Positions 47,430-58,650 of a stretch of 64,000 nucleotides of DNA are shown piece after piece. Position numbers and translations under genes: made by a program. Source of the stretch: Ziziphus jujuba. Taxonomy: Eukaryota; Streptophyta; Magnoliopsida; Rosales; Rhamnaceae. Under the pieces are notes generated by a model that was not told the DNA's origin, ran no database searches, and worked only from the letters and a program-made list of their open reading frames with translations. Numbering within the stretch: position 1 is the first letter of the stretch; every line of letters starts with the position of its first letter. The stretch is taken from NCBI RefSeq assembly GCF_031755915.1, contig NC_083379.1, positions 12,695,501 to 12,759,500 on the forward strand, in the 5' to 3' direction.

Positions 47430-49755
47430 ATAGGATAATTAATTTGTTATTTTCCACAATTAACATGTGGGGTTTTGAAGTAGAAAATGAAGAAAGCGGT
47501 ACCCAAATTAAGGAAACAAGAAACAAGCTCTGTTGTGGCTTTTCCAAAATTTCTGTAAGTCAAAAATAAAATAAAAAGGAGATTAGAATTCAGAAAGACA
47601 GAGATTTTGCAGAGGAAAAAACGTGTTCCAAATAGTCACGGTTATGGAGGCATCATAGGCGAGACAGAGACACAGAGAGAAAGATGGTGAGGGACACAAA
47701 CAAAAGCAGCACCCAACCCGAACTTGCATTTTCTCTTTCATTCTTTATTATTGCTTACCTTTTTTCTTTTTTTATATGCGTGGCTTGCATTCAACTTTTT
47801 TTTTTTTCCGTATTAAATAATTACCATACGTTGGTTAAACAATCTTTTAAAATTCTGAGGTCAGAATAGATAAATGAGATAAATATGATAATTATTAGAT
47901 AATTTATATATAAACTAAGTAGATAAAAACTTCATTTATGACCTTATATTAGCATTAAAAAAATATTTTTGTTCTTAAAGATTGGATTCTAATAGACCAA
48001 TTAAAGTAAATTGACGTTTCTCAAAAAAAAAAAAAAAAAAAGTAAATTAAATCTGCGGAACAAATAAATTTTGTAAAAATAAAAAGGTTAAAAAAACAAA
48101 AATTGATATAACTTTATAGAAAACATCATTCAAGCTTTGAAAAGTAGCATCTCATCATTATTCTTTTTTATTCTACCTCTTGCAAAACAAGCAAAAACAA
48201 ATGAATTTTTTTTTTCTTTTTAAGAAAGGAAATTATAGGTGAACTGAGAATATAAAAGTTATTTGATTTTGGGAATGTACTTTCTCTCCATTTGTCATTC
48301 CATCTCATTATTTTCGTTGCTGGATTTCTCTGATAATAAAATAGACTTTGAACTTGAACAACTAGCTACTTTTTTTGATAATATCATGCATTTGGCATTA
48401 ACATTTCTCTTATGGAAAATACATATTTTTATTAGCATTTTGTACGCATAAATATTCAAATATTGGTGTTTATTCCTTATTAAATGTACTTTCTCTCCAT
48501 AATAGACTTTCATGTATATGTTGTCGTTTCATTTTTTTTTTTTTTAATCAAAGTCATGTACATGTTGTTTGTTATGAATATTGTTGGTAATAAAATATTT
48601 ATATACCAATGCCACATTTATAATTGCAATATAAATATAGTGCTTCTTTGTTTATAATGAAATATGCAATAAAACATTGGTCTTGATATGGTAAAAAATT
48701 TATAGAAAGGAGATGTGAGAAACAACATCCACAGCCATCAAATCTGTAATATTTTATATTGCATATATGACTGTTGTGAATGATATCCTTCATAATTTAT
48801 TTTCATAAATCCCTTGTCATATTATTTTTGAATATAACATATATCTAACATTATTAAATAATGGTGGCTAGATGACAAAGAAAATGCAAAATGAACGTGA
48901 CTTTTATGACTTTGAACTTAAACAACTAGCTACTTTTTTGATAATAGCAACTAACTACCCTCAAAGATAGTTCTCCATATTTAGGACCATTTACTTGTGA
49001 TCTAAAACCATGTAAGAGATCGATAATAAAGTCAAGTTTGCTTCGAATCTAAATTAAAGACGAATCTTACTGGGTTGAAGAAGGGACCATCATGTATAGC
49101 CGGTCCAACTTCTTAAATGCAACCTAAAGTTTTCTTTATCATTAATGAGCTTCCAGTATTTATAATTTTTTATAATAATGTTTCGTTGAGAATATATTTC
49201 CATACTCCAATATAATATGGAAATGTATTAATATATCAAATATCAAATATCAAGACTAACATTTCAATTAATGAATTAATATTAAATTTCTAATTAGATA
49301 AGTAACAATCTTTAGCATTTATCACGTTGCTAACTAAATATCTAACAAAAGATGAAAATTATATTATTAACTAAATAAAACTCTCTCTGCATATATAAAT
49401 TTTATGATGGGAACATTGCCCAAATTATTGGTGTTGCCATCAAATTATATGTAATATTGGTAATTGGTTCTCCAATTACACACAATTTACGGACAAACAA
49501 TTGAAAATTATACAATGGACAGTTCTATTCTTATTACAAAAGTTATTAGGCATATATTATATTCTACACATACTCATGCTTCATTTTAGTTTTGTTTTGT
49601 ACACTAATAAAAATATACTAATTTTACCATTGAGAGTGAATTATAAGTAATTTAAACAATATAGGTTTATTCAATATTCAATACATTTACATTGGAATGC
49701 ATACATTCCTTAGATTTATACAATAAGAATGTATACATCTATCACTAAAAATGTG
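47430..49755. other. Intergenic DNA, no gene seen
   Basis: AT-rich with A and T homopolymers (48024-48042, 48531-48545). A GATGGTGAGGGACACAAAC context at 47682 follows a purine-rich stretch that could be an old 5' UTR, but no continuing coding frame is present. Confidence 0.4.
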
Positions 49756-50460
49756 ATATACATGTGTAAAAGCATCGGTTTTTGTAAATTTTTAAATATT
49801 TTTTATTATTTTTTTATATTTTTACAAGCATAAATCAAAATTATAAAATTCAAACTTAACAAAAAAAAAAATTTGAAGGCCAATTAAAAATTACAAAATT
49901 GAAAGATAATCCAAAAAAAAATAAAAATTGGGAGCCAAAGCCAACGCAACGCTTTTACATGTAAAAGTGTAGACTTTTATAATTTTTATAATTTTTTATG
50001 TTATTTTCTTTATTTGTAATTCTTTTGAAATCTTTTTCCTATTTTGTTGGTACTTTTACAAGTATCATTTAAAATTACAAAATTTAAACTTAACAATATA
50101 TATATATATATATAATTGAGATCAATTGGAAATTACAAAATTAAAAGTTAATAAAAAAAATTGAAGGTCAAAAGCCAAAGCTTTTACATCATAAAAGCGT
50201 CAGGTTTTGTAAATTTTTACAATTTTTTTTGTAATTTTTTAAATTCTTTTATAATTTTTTTCTAATTTTTTTGATACTTTTACAAGTATCATTCAAAATT
50301 ATAAAATTCAAACTTAATAAAAAAAAATATAATTGAGGGCCAATTAGAATTAAAAAATTGAAAGTTAACAAAAAAACAAAAAAATTGAGGGGTCAAAGCC
50401 GATGCTTTTATTTTGTAAAAGTGTCGACTTTTGTAAATTTTTTTAATTTTTTAATTTTGA
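49756..50460. repeat. Tandem array of roughly 190-230 bp units
   Basis: Four unit starts read GTAAAAGCATCGGTTTTTG (about 49766), GTAAAAGTGTAGACTTTTA (49959), ATAAAAGCGTCAGGTTTTG (50191) and GTAAAAGTGTCGACTTTTG (50417). Each unit carries TTTTTACAAG, a CAATTRRAAATTAYAAAATT-like block and GCCAAAGC. The KGCGTCGGTTTTG-like word with inverted TTTTAC/GTAAAA arms recalls the subterminal repeats of CACTA-type transposons. No CACTA terminus or transposase is visible. Confidence 0.6.
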
Positions 50461-50930
50461 TTTTTTTTTCAGTTTTTGGGTAATTTTTTTGAGTAATTTT
50501 TTTCTTTTTTTGGGGGGGGGGGGTAAATTTGAGTTTGGTACAGCGGGCTACAATTGTTTGCGTACGAGCTAGAAATGGTGGTGGAAGCAAAGAAAAAAAA
50601 AAACACTAAGGTGCGAATGGGAATAAGAGGAGAAGAGGTATGGTGTGAATGGATGTTAGAGGAGAAGAGGCTCAGCACGTGAGCTTCCTCACAATTTGAG
50701 TCATCTGAGTAGAATCATTTGAATCTAATAATCTAGTTTTTTTAATTTGTTTTTTATCCATATCATAATGGTCTCAGGTTCAACATGCTAATAAAAAAAC
50801 TCTGTATATATATATGTATGAATTACATATATTTGATATACATGCGCATGCACACGAATGTGGGCGTGCATGCATAACGGGACTAATATAGAGCCACGCT
50901 CTCAGATTATAAAAGAAACATCCCTGCAGA
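50461..50930. other. Spacer before hydroxylase copy B
   Basis: Begins with T- and G-homopolymers (50501-50522). Then a purine-rich GGAGAAGAGG stretch and mixed AT-rich DNA with TATATATGTATG near 50806. No gene seen. Confidence 0.4.
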
Positions 50931-50939
50931 GAACTACCG

Positions 50940-51015
50940 AAAATTCTCATTGCATTCCAAAAGGGGACAAGAGAAAAAATAAAGGAGAATTTGATTCCAA
51001 GAGCTCATAAGCTTC

Positions 51016-51047
<32 letters not shown>

Positions 51048-51066
51048 ATCCTGCGTGTTCTGAAAG
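50940..51066 (+). other. 5' UTR exon of hydroxylase copy B
   Basis: Homologous in position and wording to the copy A leader: CATTGCATTCCAAAAGGGG, AGAGAAAAAATAAAGGAGAATTTGA, then CCTGCGTGTTCTGAAAG with a GT donor at 51067. It contains a TA repeat (51018-51039) absent from copy A. The UTR intron runs to the acceptor ending at 51463. Confidence 0.6.
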
Positions 51067-51483
51067 GTTGGTTGCTTTCATTTATCGTTTTCTGACATTC
51101 ATTTTAGGCATGGCTCAGCCCGAAGAGTCCATTACTCCACCATTCTTGATCTTTCCAAGGCAAGAAGTATGGGAGAATGGGCAATTAACCATTTGGTTGC
51201 CAAGAAGGGCTGATTCACTTGGTCTTTCTTCACACCGAAACGTATTATTTTGTAGATATGAAACACGCCCCCAAACCATTTGGTTTAACAGTAAAAAATA
51301 ACTAAGTAATTTAAACAGAAGTATCTGACGCAGCTTTACAAGCTAAGTGGCAGTAAATAACACAGCAAAGCTTAAGAAAGTCCGCTTAACACTTGGTATT
51401 TCCATTTTTTTTTTTTTAATTCCTTTTGCTTGAGTTCATATTTCGATATTGATATGCGTTCAGCTACCTGAGAAGTTTCCAAG

Positions 51484-53176
51484 ATGATCAAAAGACATTT
51501 TACCATAAATTGGAACGAGCCTCTTGTTTGCCAGGTCAAATCTAACTTCTCTTCCTTTTCTATTCGCTTGTTTAATTTTTGCGAGTCCATTCAAAATTAA
51601 TACATTCGAATTTTTATATATTTGCCTTGTTTTCATTGCTGCTAAGAACGACCCTGAGCTTCTCTTTTTCGTCTTCCTTCTTTACCTATTTTTGGTTTTG
51701 CATTACTGTATAAATTTATATATATATATATATACACAATTAAGTTCATGTGAAGTAGGTTTAATCTATCATAACTTCCTTGATCAGCCGTTAAAAAGGT
51801 TTGAGATTTAAATGAGGTATTGATAGTTCTCTTGGTTGATATATATTCACTTTCCCCAATGTAAGGGTATAGTATTTCACTGCAGGCTAAACCCTTTTTT
51901 CATTCTTAATGCCAAGGCTATGTTTGACTTTTTTTTTTTTGGGACTCATTAATTAGCTTATTTTTCACAGGTTGGTCATGCTTACGATGAAGGGGTTCAC
52001 CAGCCTATCATAAGCAAGGAAACACACAGATTTTTTGCAAATAACTTTCTTGAGGTGCTACTATATACATATATTAATAATTATTATTATATGATTAGGA
52101 TAAAGTATAAAAAAATCTTATTGAAATAAAAATAACCAATTTATCTTTATTAATTTAAACAAAAAAAATTAAACTAAAATAAAAATAACCAATTTTAGTC
52201 AAAATATTGTGACCGGATCAACGTGTAATATCTATATATACAACCCAAATAATTAAATAGACACAAGTACACATACGCATATTCATTTTGATGATTACTA
52301 TATTTTGTAAGAGACTTTTTTTGTTCTTATTAGTTTATAGCTAAAAATTATATTGCTTTTGAAATTTCATGCTAATTCAACAAACTCTGATTTGGAATTT
52401 TAAAAGCTTCATGTTTAAAATTTGGCAACCTGCACTGACAGATAGTACCTGTTTCCATTTAATCAAGTACAAATTGGTAAATTGGTCATGAATTATCTAT
52501 CTGTCTTTAAAACATATTTTTCTCTACTCATTTGAATACTACAGTTAATTACCATTATAAAAAATTAATAACCGGACCTCTTTGCCCTTCCAAGAATGTT
52601 CACTTGGTGGATCTGCAGAAGGGGTAAGGCCTGGGGCTTTTTTGAAAAATAGTTGGTCAAGCACTCTGAAAAGAGGTCCATTTGGAATTGGCCCCTTGGA
52701 GGAGGAAGGTTCTGGGCAAGCCTTGGTGGTACCTTTCCTAGGTGGTCCATTTGTTTGGAGCTTTGGTGGGAAGATGGGACCTGGACAGGCTCTAGCAAGA
52801 CTTGATCAAGGGGTTTTTGGACCAATGTCTTTGTTGGACCAAATTAAGTTTTAAAAGGCATATATTCAAAAAACGAAAAATTAAAATTTTAGCTACCACC
52901 AACTCTTAATATCTTTTTTTTTTTTTTATAAATTATATATATATATATTTAAAATATATTGTCTTCAGTATTTGTATACCCATATGTCTAAAACCGATCC
53001 ATTTTTTTTTTTTACCATAAAAATACATTTATGTTTCTATTTCACTTTTTCAAACACTACAAATTTTAGCAAAATATTTATTTTGATATCCATTTTTGGT
53101 GTTTTTGTGTGAGAAATAAAGTTAAATTCAACTTTAAAATCTAGTAAAACTAATTTATTTTTCATTTTGCTTTCAA

Positions 53177-53230
<54 letters not shown>

Positions 53231-53555
53231 GGTTTTAGTTTTAAAAAATTTAAGCCATCTCCTGTCGTGAAATATAATTTGTTCAATTAATTAGTACCCA
53301 GTTTATTGACTCTAGTGTACTAATTGTCGATAACTTGAAACAGTACTTGTTTACACGCACAGTATGGTGGGTGATTCCACCAGTTTGGCTGCCTGTTATA
53401 TGGTGGTTTGTTTCCATTTCTGTCCAAAGGGGTCTTACTCCTCCTCAGCTAGCTTTATCAATATTTTGCGGCATCTTCATTTGGACCTTGATGGAGTACA
53501 TTGTTCACCGCTTCCTTTTCCACATGAAAACCAAAACCTATTGGTAATTGCTTTT

Positions 53556-53605
<50 letters not shown>

Positions 53606-54523
53606 ATTTTGTAATGGAAAAGAATTTGCGTATAATTCATTTTGAGAAATTAATTGATTAAACTGTTTAACTTTCAGGGCAAACACTATACAATATCTTA
53701 TTCATGGTTGCCATCACAAGCACCCTATGGATAGATTACGACTTTTTTACCCTCCCGCAGCATCAACTATTCTTTGTGTACCAGTATGAGTCATTCAATA
53801 ACCATTCTCCCATTAAAAAAACATAAAAGAAAGAAATTAATTATTTGACCTAAATCAAAATTCAAATACTCATATTGCTAATTTGATATTTATTATATTA
53901 ATTTAATTATGTGGGTTGATTTGGTAATGTTTATGTTTCTTATTTTTAGTTTTTCTTGAAATTTTTACTTTAATCGTATGGAATTGACTATTTTTTGCCC
54001 AAAGGATAGTTAGGTAATTTCACAAAAGTTAAAAGCGTTAAAAAAAAGAAAAGGGGAAAGAAAATAGATTGAAGTTAATTACACTCTTTTTCATAGTAGT
54101 AACTAATGGTGGTGTGTTTGACTAGGTTTGGACATTGATTAGAGTTTTATCAACATCTTCCACGGCACCTGCTTTGTTTGGAGGGGTTTTGCTAGGCTAT
54201 GTAGTTTATGATATTACCCACTATTATCTGCATCATGCCAAACCTTCCAAAGGTTTAATCCATAGTCTCTGGGTAATAATCCATTCTGTTTCTCCTCCTC
54301 TACTCTTTGTATTTTCTATGTGCCTGCAAATATTTATATATTTCATGGAAATTCCTTCATGTTTTTGTGCTTACTGATCGCAAATTTGATTAATTTGTTG
54401 TGTTGAATATAGAGATGTCATCTTATTCATCACTTTAGAGTTGGAAGCATGGGATTTGGGGTCACTTCCTCCATATGGGACTGGGTCTTTGGAACGCTCC
54501 CTTCAACAAAAGCTGCTTCATAA
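51484..54523 (+). CDS. FAH: Fatty acid 2-hydroxylase, copy B (divergent)
   Basis: Coding exons 51484-51534, 51971-52054, 53344-53543, 53678-53783, 54126-54272 and 54413-54523 (699 nt), giving 232 residues, all GT-AG and open. Compared with A and C it lacks three codons in exon 2 (VGHAYDEGVHQP where others have VGHLGExYxxWVHQP), so the conserved Trp is Gly. It has one extra codon at the start of exon 3 (YLFTRT). The first His of HYLLHGCHHKH is Gln (QYLIHGCHHKH), and YHLNHHF reads CHLIHHF. Remaining histidines are kept. It may be an inactive, still-open copy or a diverged enzyme. A GC-richer insert and AT-rich DNA fill intron 2 (52055-53343), and a CT microsatellite lies in intron 3. Confidence 0.75.
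52565..52854. other. GC-richer insert in intron 2 of copy B
   Basis: About 290 bp, noticeably richer in G and C than the surrounding intron and open in one frame on each strand (52582-52854 plus, 52825-52565 minus). GGTCCATTTG-type words recur (52676, 52745) along with GGACC variants. Neither translation resembles a family I recognise. It is absent from the equivalent introns of copies A and C. Confidence 0.5.
53556..53604. repeat. CT microsatellite in intron 3 of copy B
   Basis: About 24 uninterrupted CT dinucleotides start roughly 12 bp after the exon 3 donor. The homologous intron in copies A and C begins with a shorter TCTCTCTCA tract, so this is a local expansion of a pyrimidine-rich intron start. 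Confidence 0.85.
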
Positions 54524-57080
54524 AATTGAAAAATTTGTCAAATCAGATTCTAGGGCTATTCTTTGGCTATACGAATCTACAAGTCAATAAGGAGCCTGAA
54601 TTACATGTTGTTTATTTCTTCTCGATTTTTCAAACTTTATCCTAGAAATAATGGCTTTACCATTAATGTGTAGTGTATACTATTAAAATATTTAATAATG
54701 GTTGTAGTATGCACGTACACATCTATAAATATTCTCATTATAGCCTTATTATATTTATATGTAACTTAAGTATGTTGGACTCATGGATTTTTATGCATAT
54801 TACTTCTTTCTTTGAAAAAGATTATATTTCGTTAAGGAAAAAAAAAAAAAAGTTTTGTGAACTTTCTCAAATGGGAAGAAACTGTGGCACTTTAATATTA
54901 TAATTGAATAAACTATTTTGCATTTTTATTGTTGAGATAATATTAGTATAATGATATATAATTTACATCTCAATCGTTTTTGTAAAGAGTGTGACATCAA
55001 TATAGCATGACTAGTGGTAAGCTCTCACATAGTCACATTTATGTTTAATTTTATTTATTTTAAAAATATTATAGTGCTAAGAAAAAAAAAAAGTCATGAC
55101 TTGGCCTACATGCATATTATTTTTTATTTTTTTGACAAAGCTTCCATGTATATTAGGATGGTTAAGAGGTTGGAATATAACATTTAATACGGATAGCATT
55201 AGTCTAATAAATAAATAAATAAAATAAAATACTGTTGCAATATTATCTCTTAATATCCGTTCATATGCTAAGATCAAAACTTTCTATTAATCCTAAAATA
55301 AAAGGACAATTTAAAAAAAAAAAATCAAATATAAATCACAACTTTCTTAGGAAGAAGTGGATGGCATTGACTTTTTGGTGCTCCTAGAAGTTGCTTTTTT
55401 TTTTTTTTTTTTTAATTTTTAATTTTAATTTTTTTTGGGGATAAGGTTCTCCTGGGAGGCTGGTAAGGCTTTTTTCAAAGCAGCGGACCACGTCCTTCAG
55501 AAAGTTCTTATCATTTCATTCTTTAATGGTCCTAAAAAATGTGACATCCTTCATCATTTCTCTGCAACTTCCCTCCTACCCAGTCTAAAGAATACGTGAT
55601 TGGATATGATTATTTGATTTGTTTTGGGTTTTGATTTGTTTGGGTTTAAAAGCTTTTTTTTTTTTTTGAATTTTTTTCTGAAATGTCAATTAAGTTCTGT
55701 TTACTAATTAACCCAAAAAAAGAAAAAAGAAAAAAGAACTAAATGACTAGACAGATAATCTATTTTTAATATTTGCATGTTTTGAATTTGTTAGTTCCTT
55801 CTATACTAAGGATTAGTTTCTTCTATACTAAGGAATATATTTTCACCAAATTTTTAGATTTGACGTATAAATAGAGTTGACCCAATATTCAAATTCAAGA
55901 CCAGTAGATAGAAGCAATTGACCGAAAACGAATGACCCTTTTTTTTATTTTTTTATTTTTTGAAATAACTAATGACTTTTGTTGAAATTGTTGCTTTCCA
56001 TCCTTTAAATGAATTAAATACTACGGGACATTTTTTCTATTATTTATATATATTTTTTGGCTATTTTCTGTACATATTTTATAAGCGCGTAGATTTTCAA
56101 GTATTAACTTAATATTTATTTATTTTTAAAAAATTATTAATATTTTATAGGTTTTTTTGGAACTTAATTTAATTTTTGCTACTTTATATAAATTTATTAA
56201 TAATATTGAATGTATTAAAATGTTAATCAAATTATAAAATAATATGATAAATAATTTAATAATATTTAATTAATAAATTTATATTTAAATTATATAAATA
56301 AAATCAACTAATAATATTTTAATACATTATTTTGATTCCTGTTATTTAATAAACAAATATAATAAATATTTTGATACACGTATTATTACGGTAAAAAAAT
56401 TATTATAGAAATATACATATATATATATATATATATATGTATATATTATTTTAGAAAGAGAGATAATTAATTTTTTTAAATATCCATAATAGTAGTTTCT
56501 TGTTTTAAAGCATAACAAATTTTTTTTTTTTTGAAAAAAAAAAAGGCATAACGAATTAATTTCATTTTAAAATTTAAAACCAAAATGAGATTGTAAAATT
56601 CTTTTATGGAGTGGGAATTTTGCTATTTATTTATTTAGTTAACTCTATAGCCTATACATTTTCCAACCTATAATTCTTCACGAATAAATAAAAATCCTTT
56701 ACATTTTGAAATTAAAACGAATTTATTATAAAATAATAAAAAAAATAACAAACAAAGAAAGTAGACAAAAAAACAGCTAATTAATTATTTCATTCACCCA
56801 AAAAAAGAAAAAGAAAGAAAGAAAAAAAAAAGAAAAAGAAAAACCAGCTGATTATTTGAGTGGTCAGCCCACGAAGTCTACCCCACAATTGCTAATATCC
56901 AAGCTGTAACCTCATGAAAACTTGCCAGACTGGCAAAACCTCTTAAGAATCCAACCTGAAAAAGACGCTGGCCGAATCGGCAATTGACCCGTAACAAAGT
57001 GGACGGCCCAGATTTCTCCATTTACCATATTGTCGTTTTTCCACAAAGACACGCCAAAAAGTTTGAATAAAAAAATCCTT
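54524..57080. other. Intergenic DNA between copies B and C
   Basis: The first 300 bp is probably the copy B 3' UTR. The remainder is AT-rich with A/T tracts (54838-54851, 55397-55413, 56519-56545) and a TA repeat at 56411-56434. No gene supported. Confidence 0.45.
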
Positions 57081-57230
57081 ATTATTCCCATTGCACCGCC
57101 ACTCGTTCTTCGTTCTTTAAAGACAGTCCAAACCTCCGTCACTGAAAACCCCCTTCTGGATCGCCGGAGGGGGTGGTGTTTAGCAACAGATTTCGACAAA
57201 ATCCTTATTCTCGACCCGCATTGTTATCTG
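57081..57230 (+). other. 5' UTR exon of hydroxylase copy C
   Basis: A GC-richer stretch (CACCGCCACTCG through GCATTGTTATCTG) ends at a GT donor (57231, GTTAGT). The acceptor is CTTGCCTCAG at 58601-58610, and the next exon starts at 58611 with a short AGAAGTC tandem before the ATG. The transcription start is approximate. Confidence 0.55.
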
Positions 57231-58650
57231 GTTAGTTCTTCGTTCTCTTGCTGTCTTGTTTATCAACATTTTCTAGTGCTTGGATGTGCGATTTCTAGAT
57301 CTGCGTTGTTTTCTCTGTTTCCATCTATCTTTTTTTGGGAAAATTTTTTGGTTTCTCAGGAATTTTGATGGGTTGGGTTTTGTTTGGTGTTTTGAATGTT
57401 TGGTTTGTTTGTTTTCAGTGTGGGATTTTGTAGTTGAACTGTTTTCTGATGTGATGGCCATGGTGATGGTTATGTTAGTGCTATCTGTTTGGTTCCTAAG
57501 GATTTTTTTTTTTTTTTTAAAAGACTAACTTTTAGTTTATTTTCGCTTGCTGGGTCTTGCTGGGTTTTGTTGGGTCTTCGATTACTTGATTAGTTCTGTT
57601 AGCTTTTTATGTGAATTTCCTTTTTTCTTTTTCCTTTTTCCTTATTTCCTTATCCAAAACAACGATGGTCTATTGCTTCATTGTGTTATGATCTGTAAAA
57701 TGCAGTTGACGCAAAACATATCAGATAAAAGAATACCATTATGTAAATTTTGCCTTGTCAATTTGGAATATCATAATCATTGGCCATGCCAATTCAAAAC
57801 TTAAAGCAACCAGTCAGACGAAGCTGTTTCTCCATTGGTTTTTAGTTCCTTATTATTATATGGGAATATTGTTTGTTGAGAATATCATTTTCAATTACGG
57901 TTTTAAAAATTTTCATGTGGGACCAGATTGAAGTGCAAAGTTTCGCAGAAAAGCAAGAGTTTAGAATAGTACTAAAACTTTAGACGGTCCTTCTTCGTTA
58001 ATAGGTACAAACAAGTTGAAACTTAGGTCTTGGTACCGAACACCCTCTTGATTTAAATTGCTATAGGAAGGTGCTTTATTTGGCAGTTTATGAAACTAAA
58101 CTTTGTAATATAATATTATAACTTTTAGTTCAAAATGGAGACTTCTGTCTTGGCTGATAGTGGAAATCCCATTGTACATTGATGTTGAAATCGATTCAAA
58201 TCCCAATCTCTGATTTATGGTTAATAGATACTGAGTTTGCTAGTGTTATTCTCTACTACCATGTCCTCAAAAGCTAACTGAGGTAAGCTGATTTTTCCTT
58301 TAACGTTAATAAATGAAGGAAAAAATGGTTAAGTTGAGTAAGTTTTTAGATATTTGATCATATGGATTTGCAATTGTTTGATCTATATTTTGTTTTATGT
58401 TTAGGAAGCATAAAAAGATGTGTATCTAAAGCAATTCTGATGACAAATTAAAAATAAGTTGGTAAATTAAAATTTCATGTACAAACCACTATTAACTGTT
58501 GACATTTCCTAGACTAAATTGGTAAGAATAATTTTTCTTCTCTTTCTGTTGCCTCTTACAGTTATAGTTTGTCACTTACCGTCTTTTCTTTCATTTATGT
58601 CTTGCCTCAGAAGTCAGAAGTCAGAAGTCAGAAGTATAATCGGTGACAAG

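Noticed and set aside
50408..50678. Overlapping minus-strand frames with a hydrophobic start resembling a signal peptide
   Set aside because: They run into homopolymer tracts and the repeat array and end in Lys-rich low-complexity sequence; no conserved domain.
51038..51301. 87-codon plus frame with MAQPEESITPPFL in the UTR intron of copy B
   Set aside because: It begins across the UTR exon-intron border and has no recognised domain or partner exon; not supported as a gene.
56912..57199. Minus-strand 95-codon frame
   Set aside because: It overlaps the GC-richer 5' UTR exon of hydroxylase copy C on the other strand and shows no family motif.
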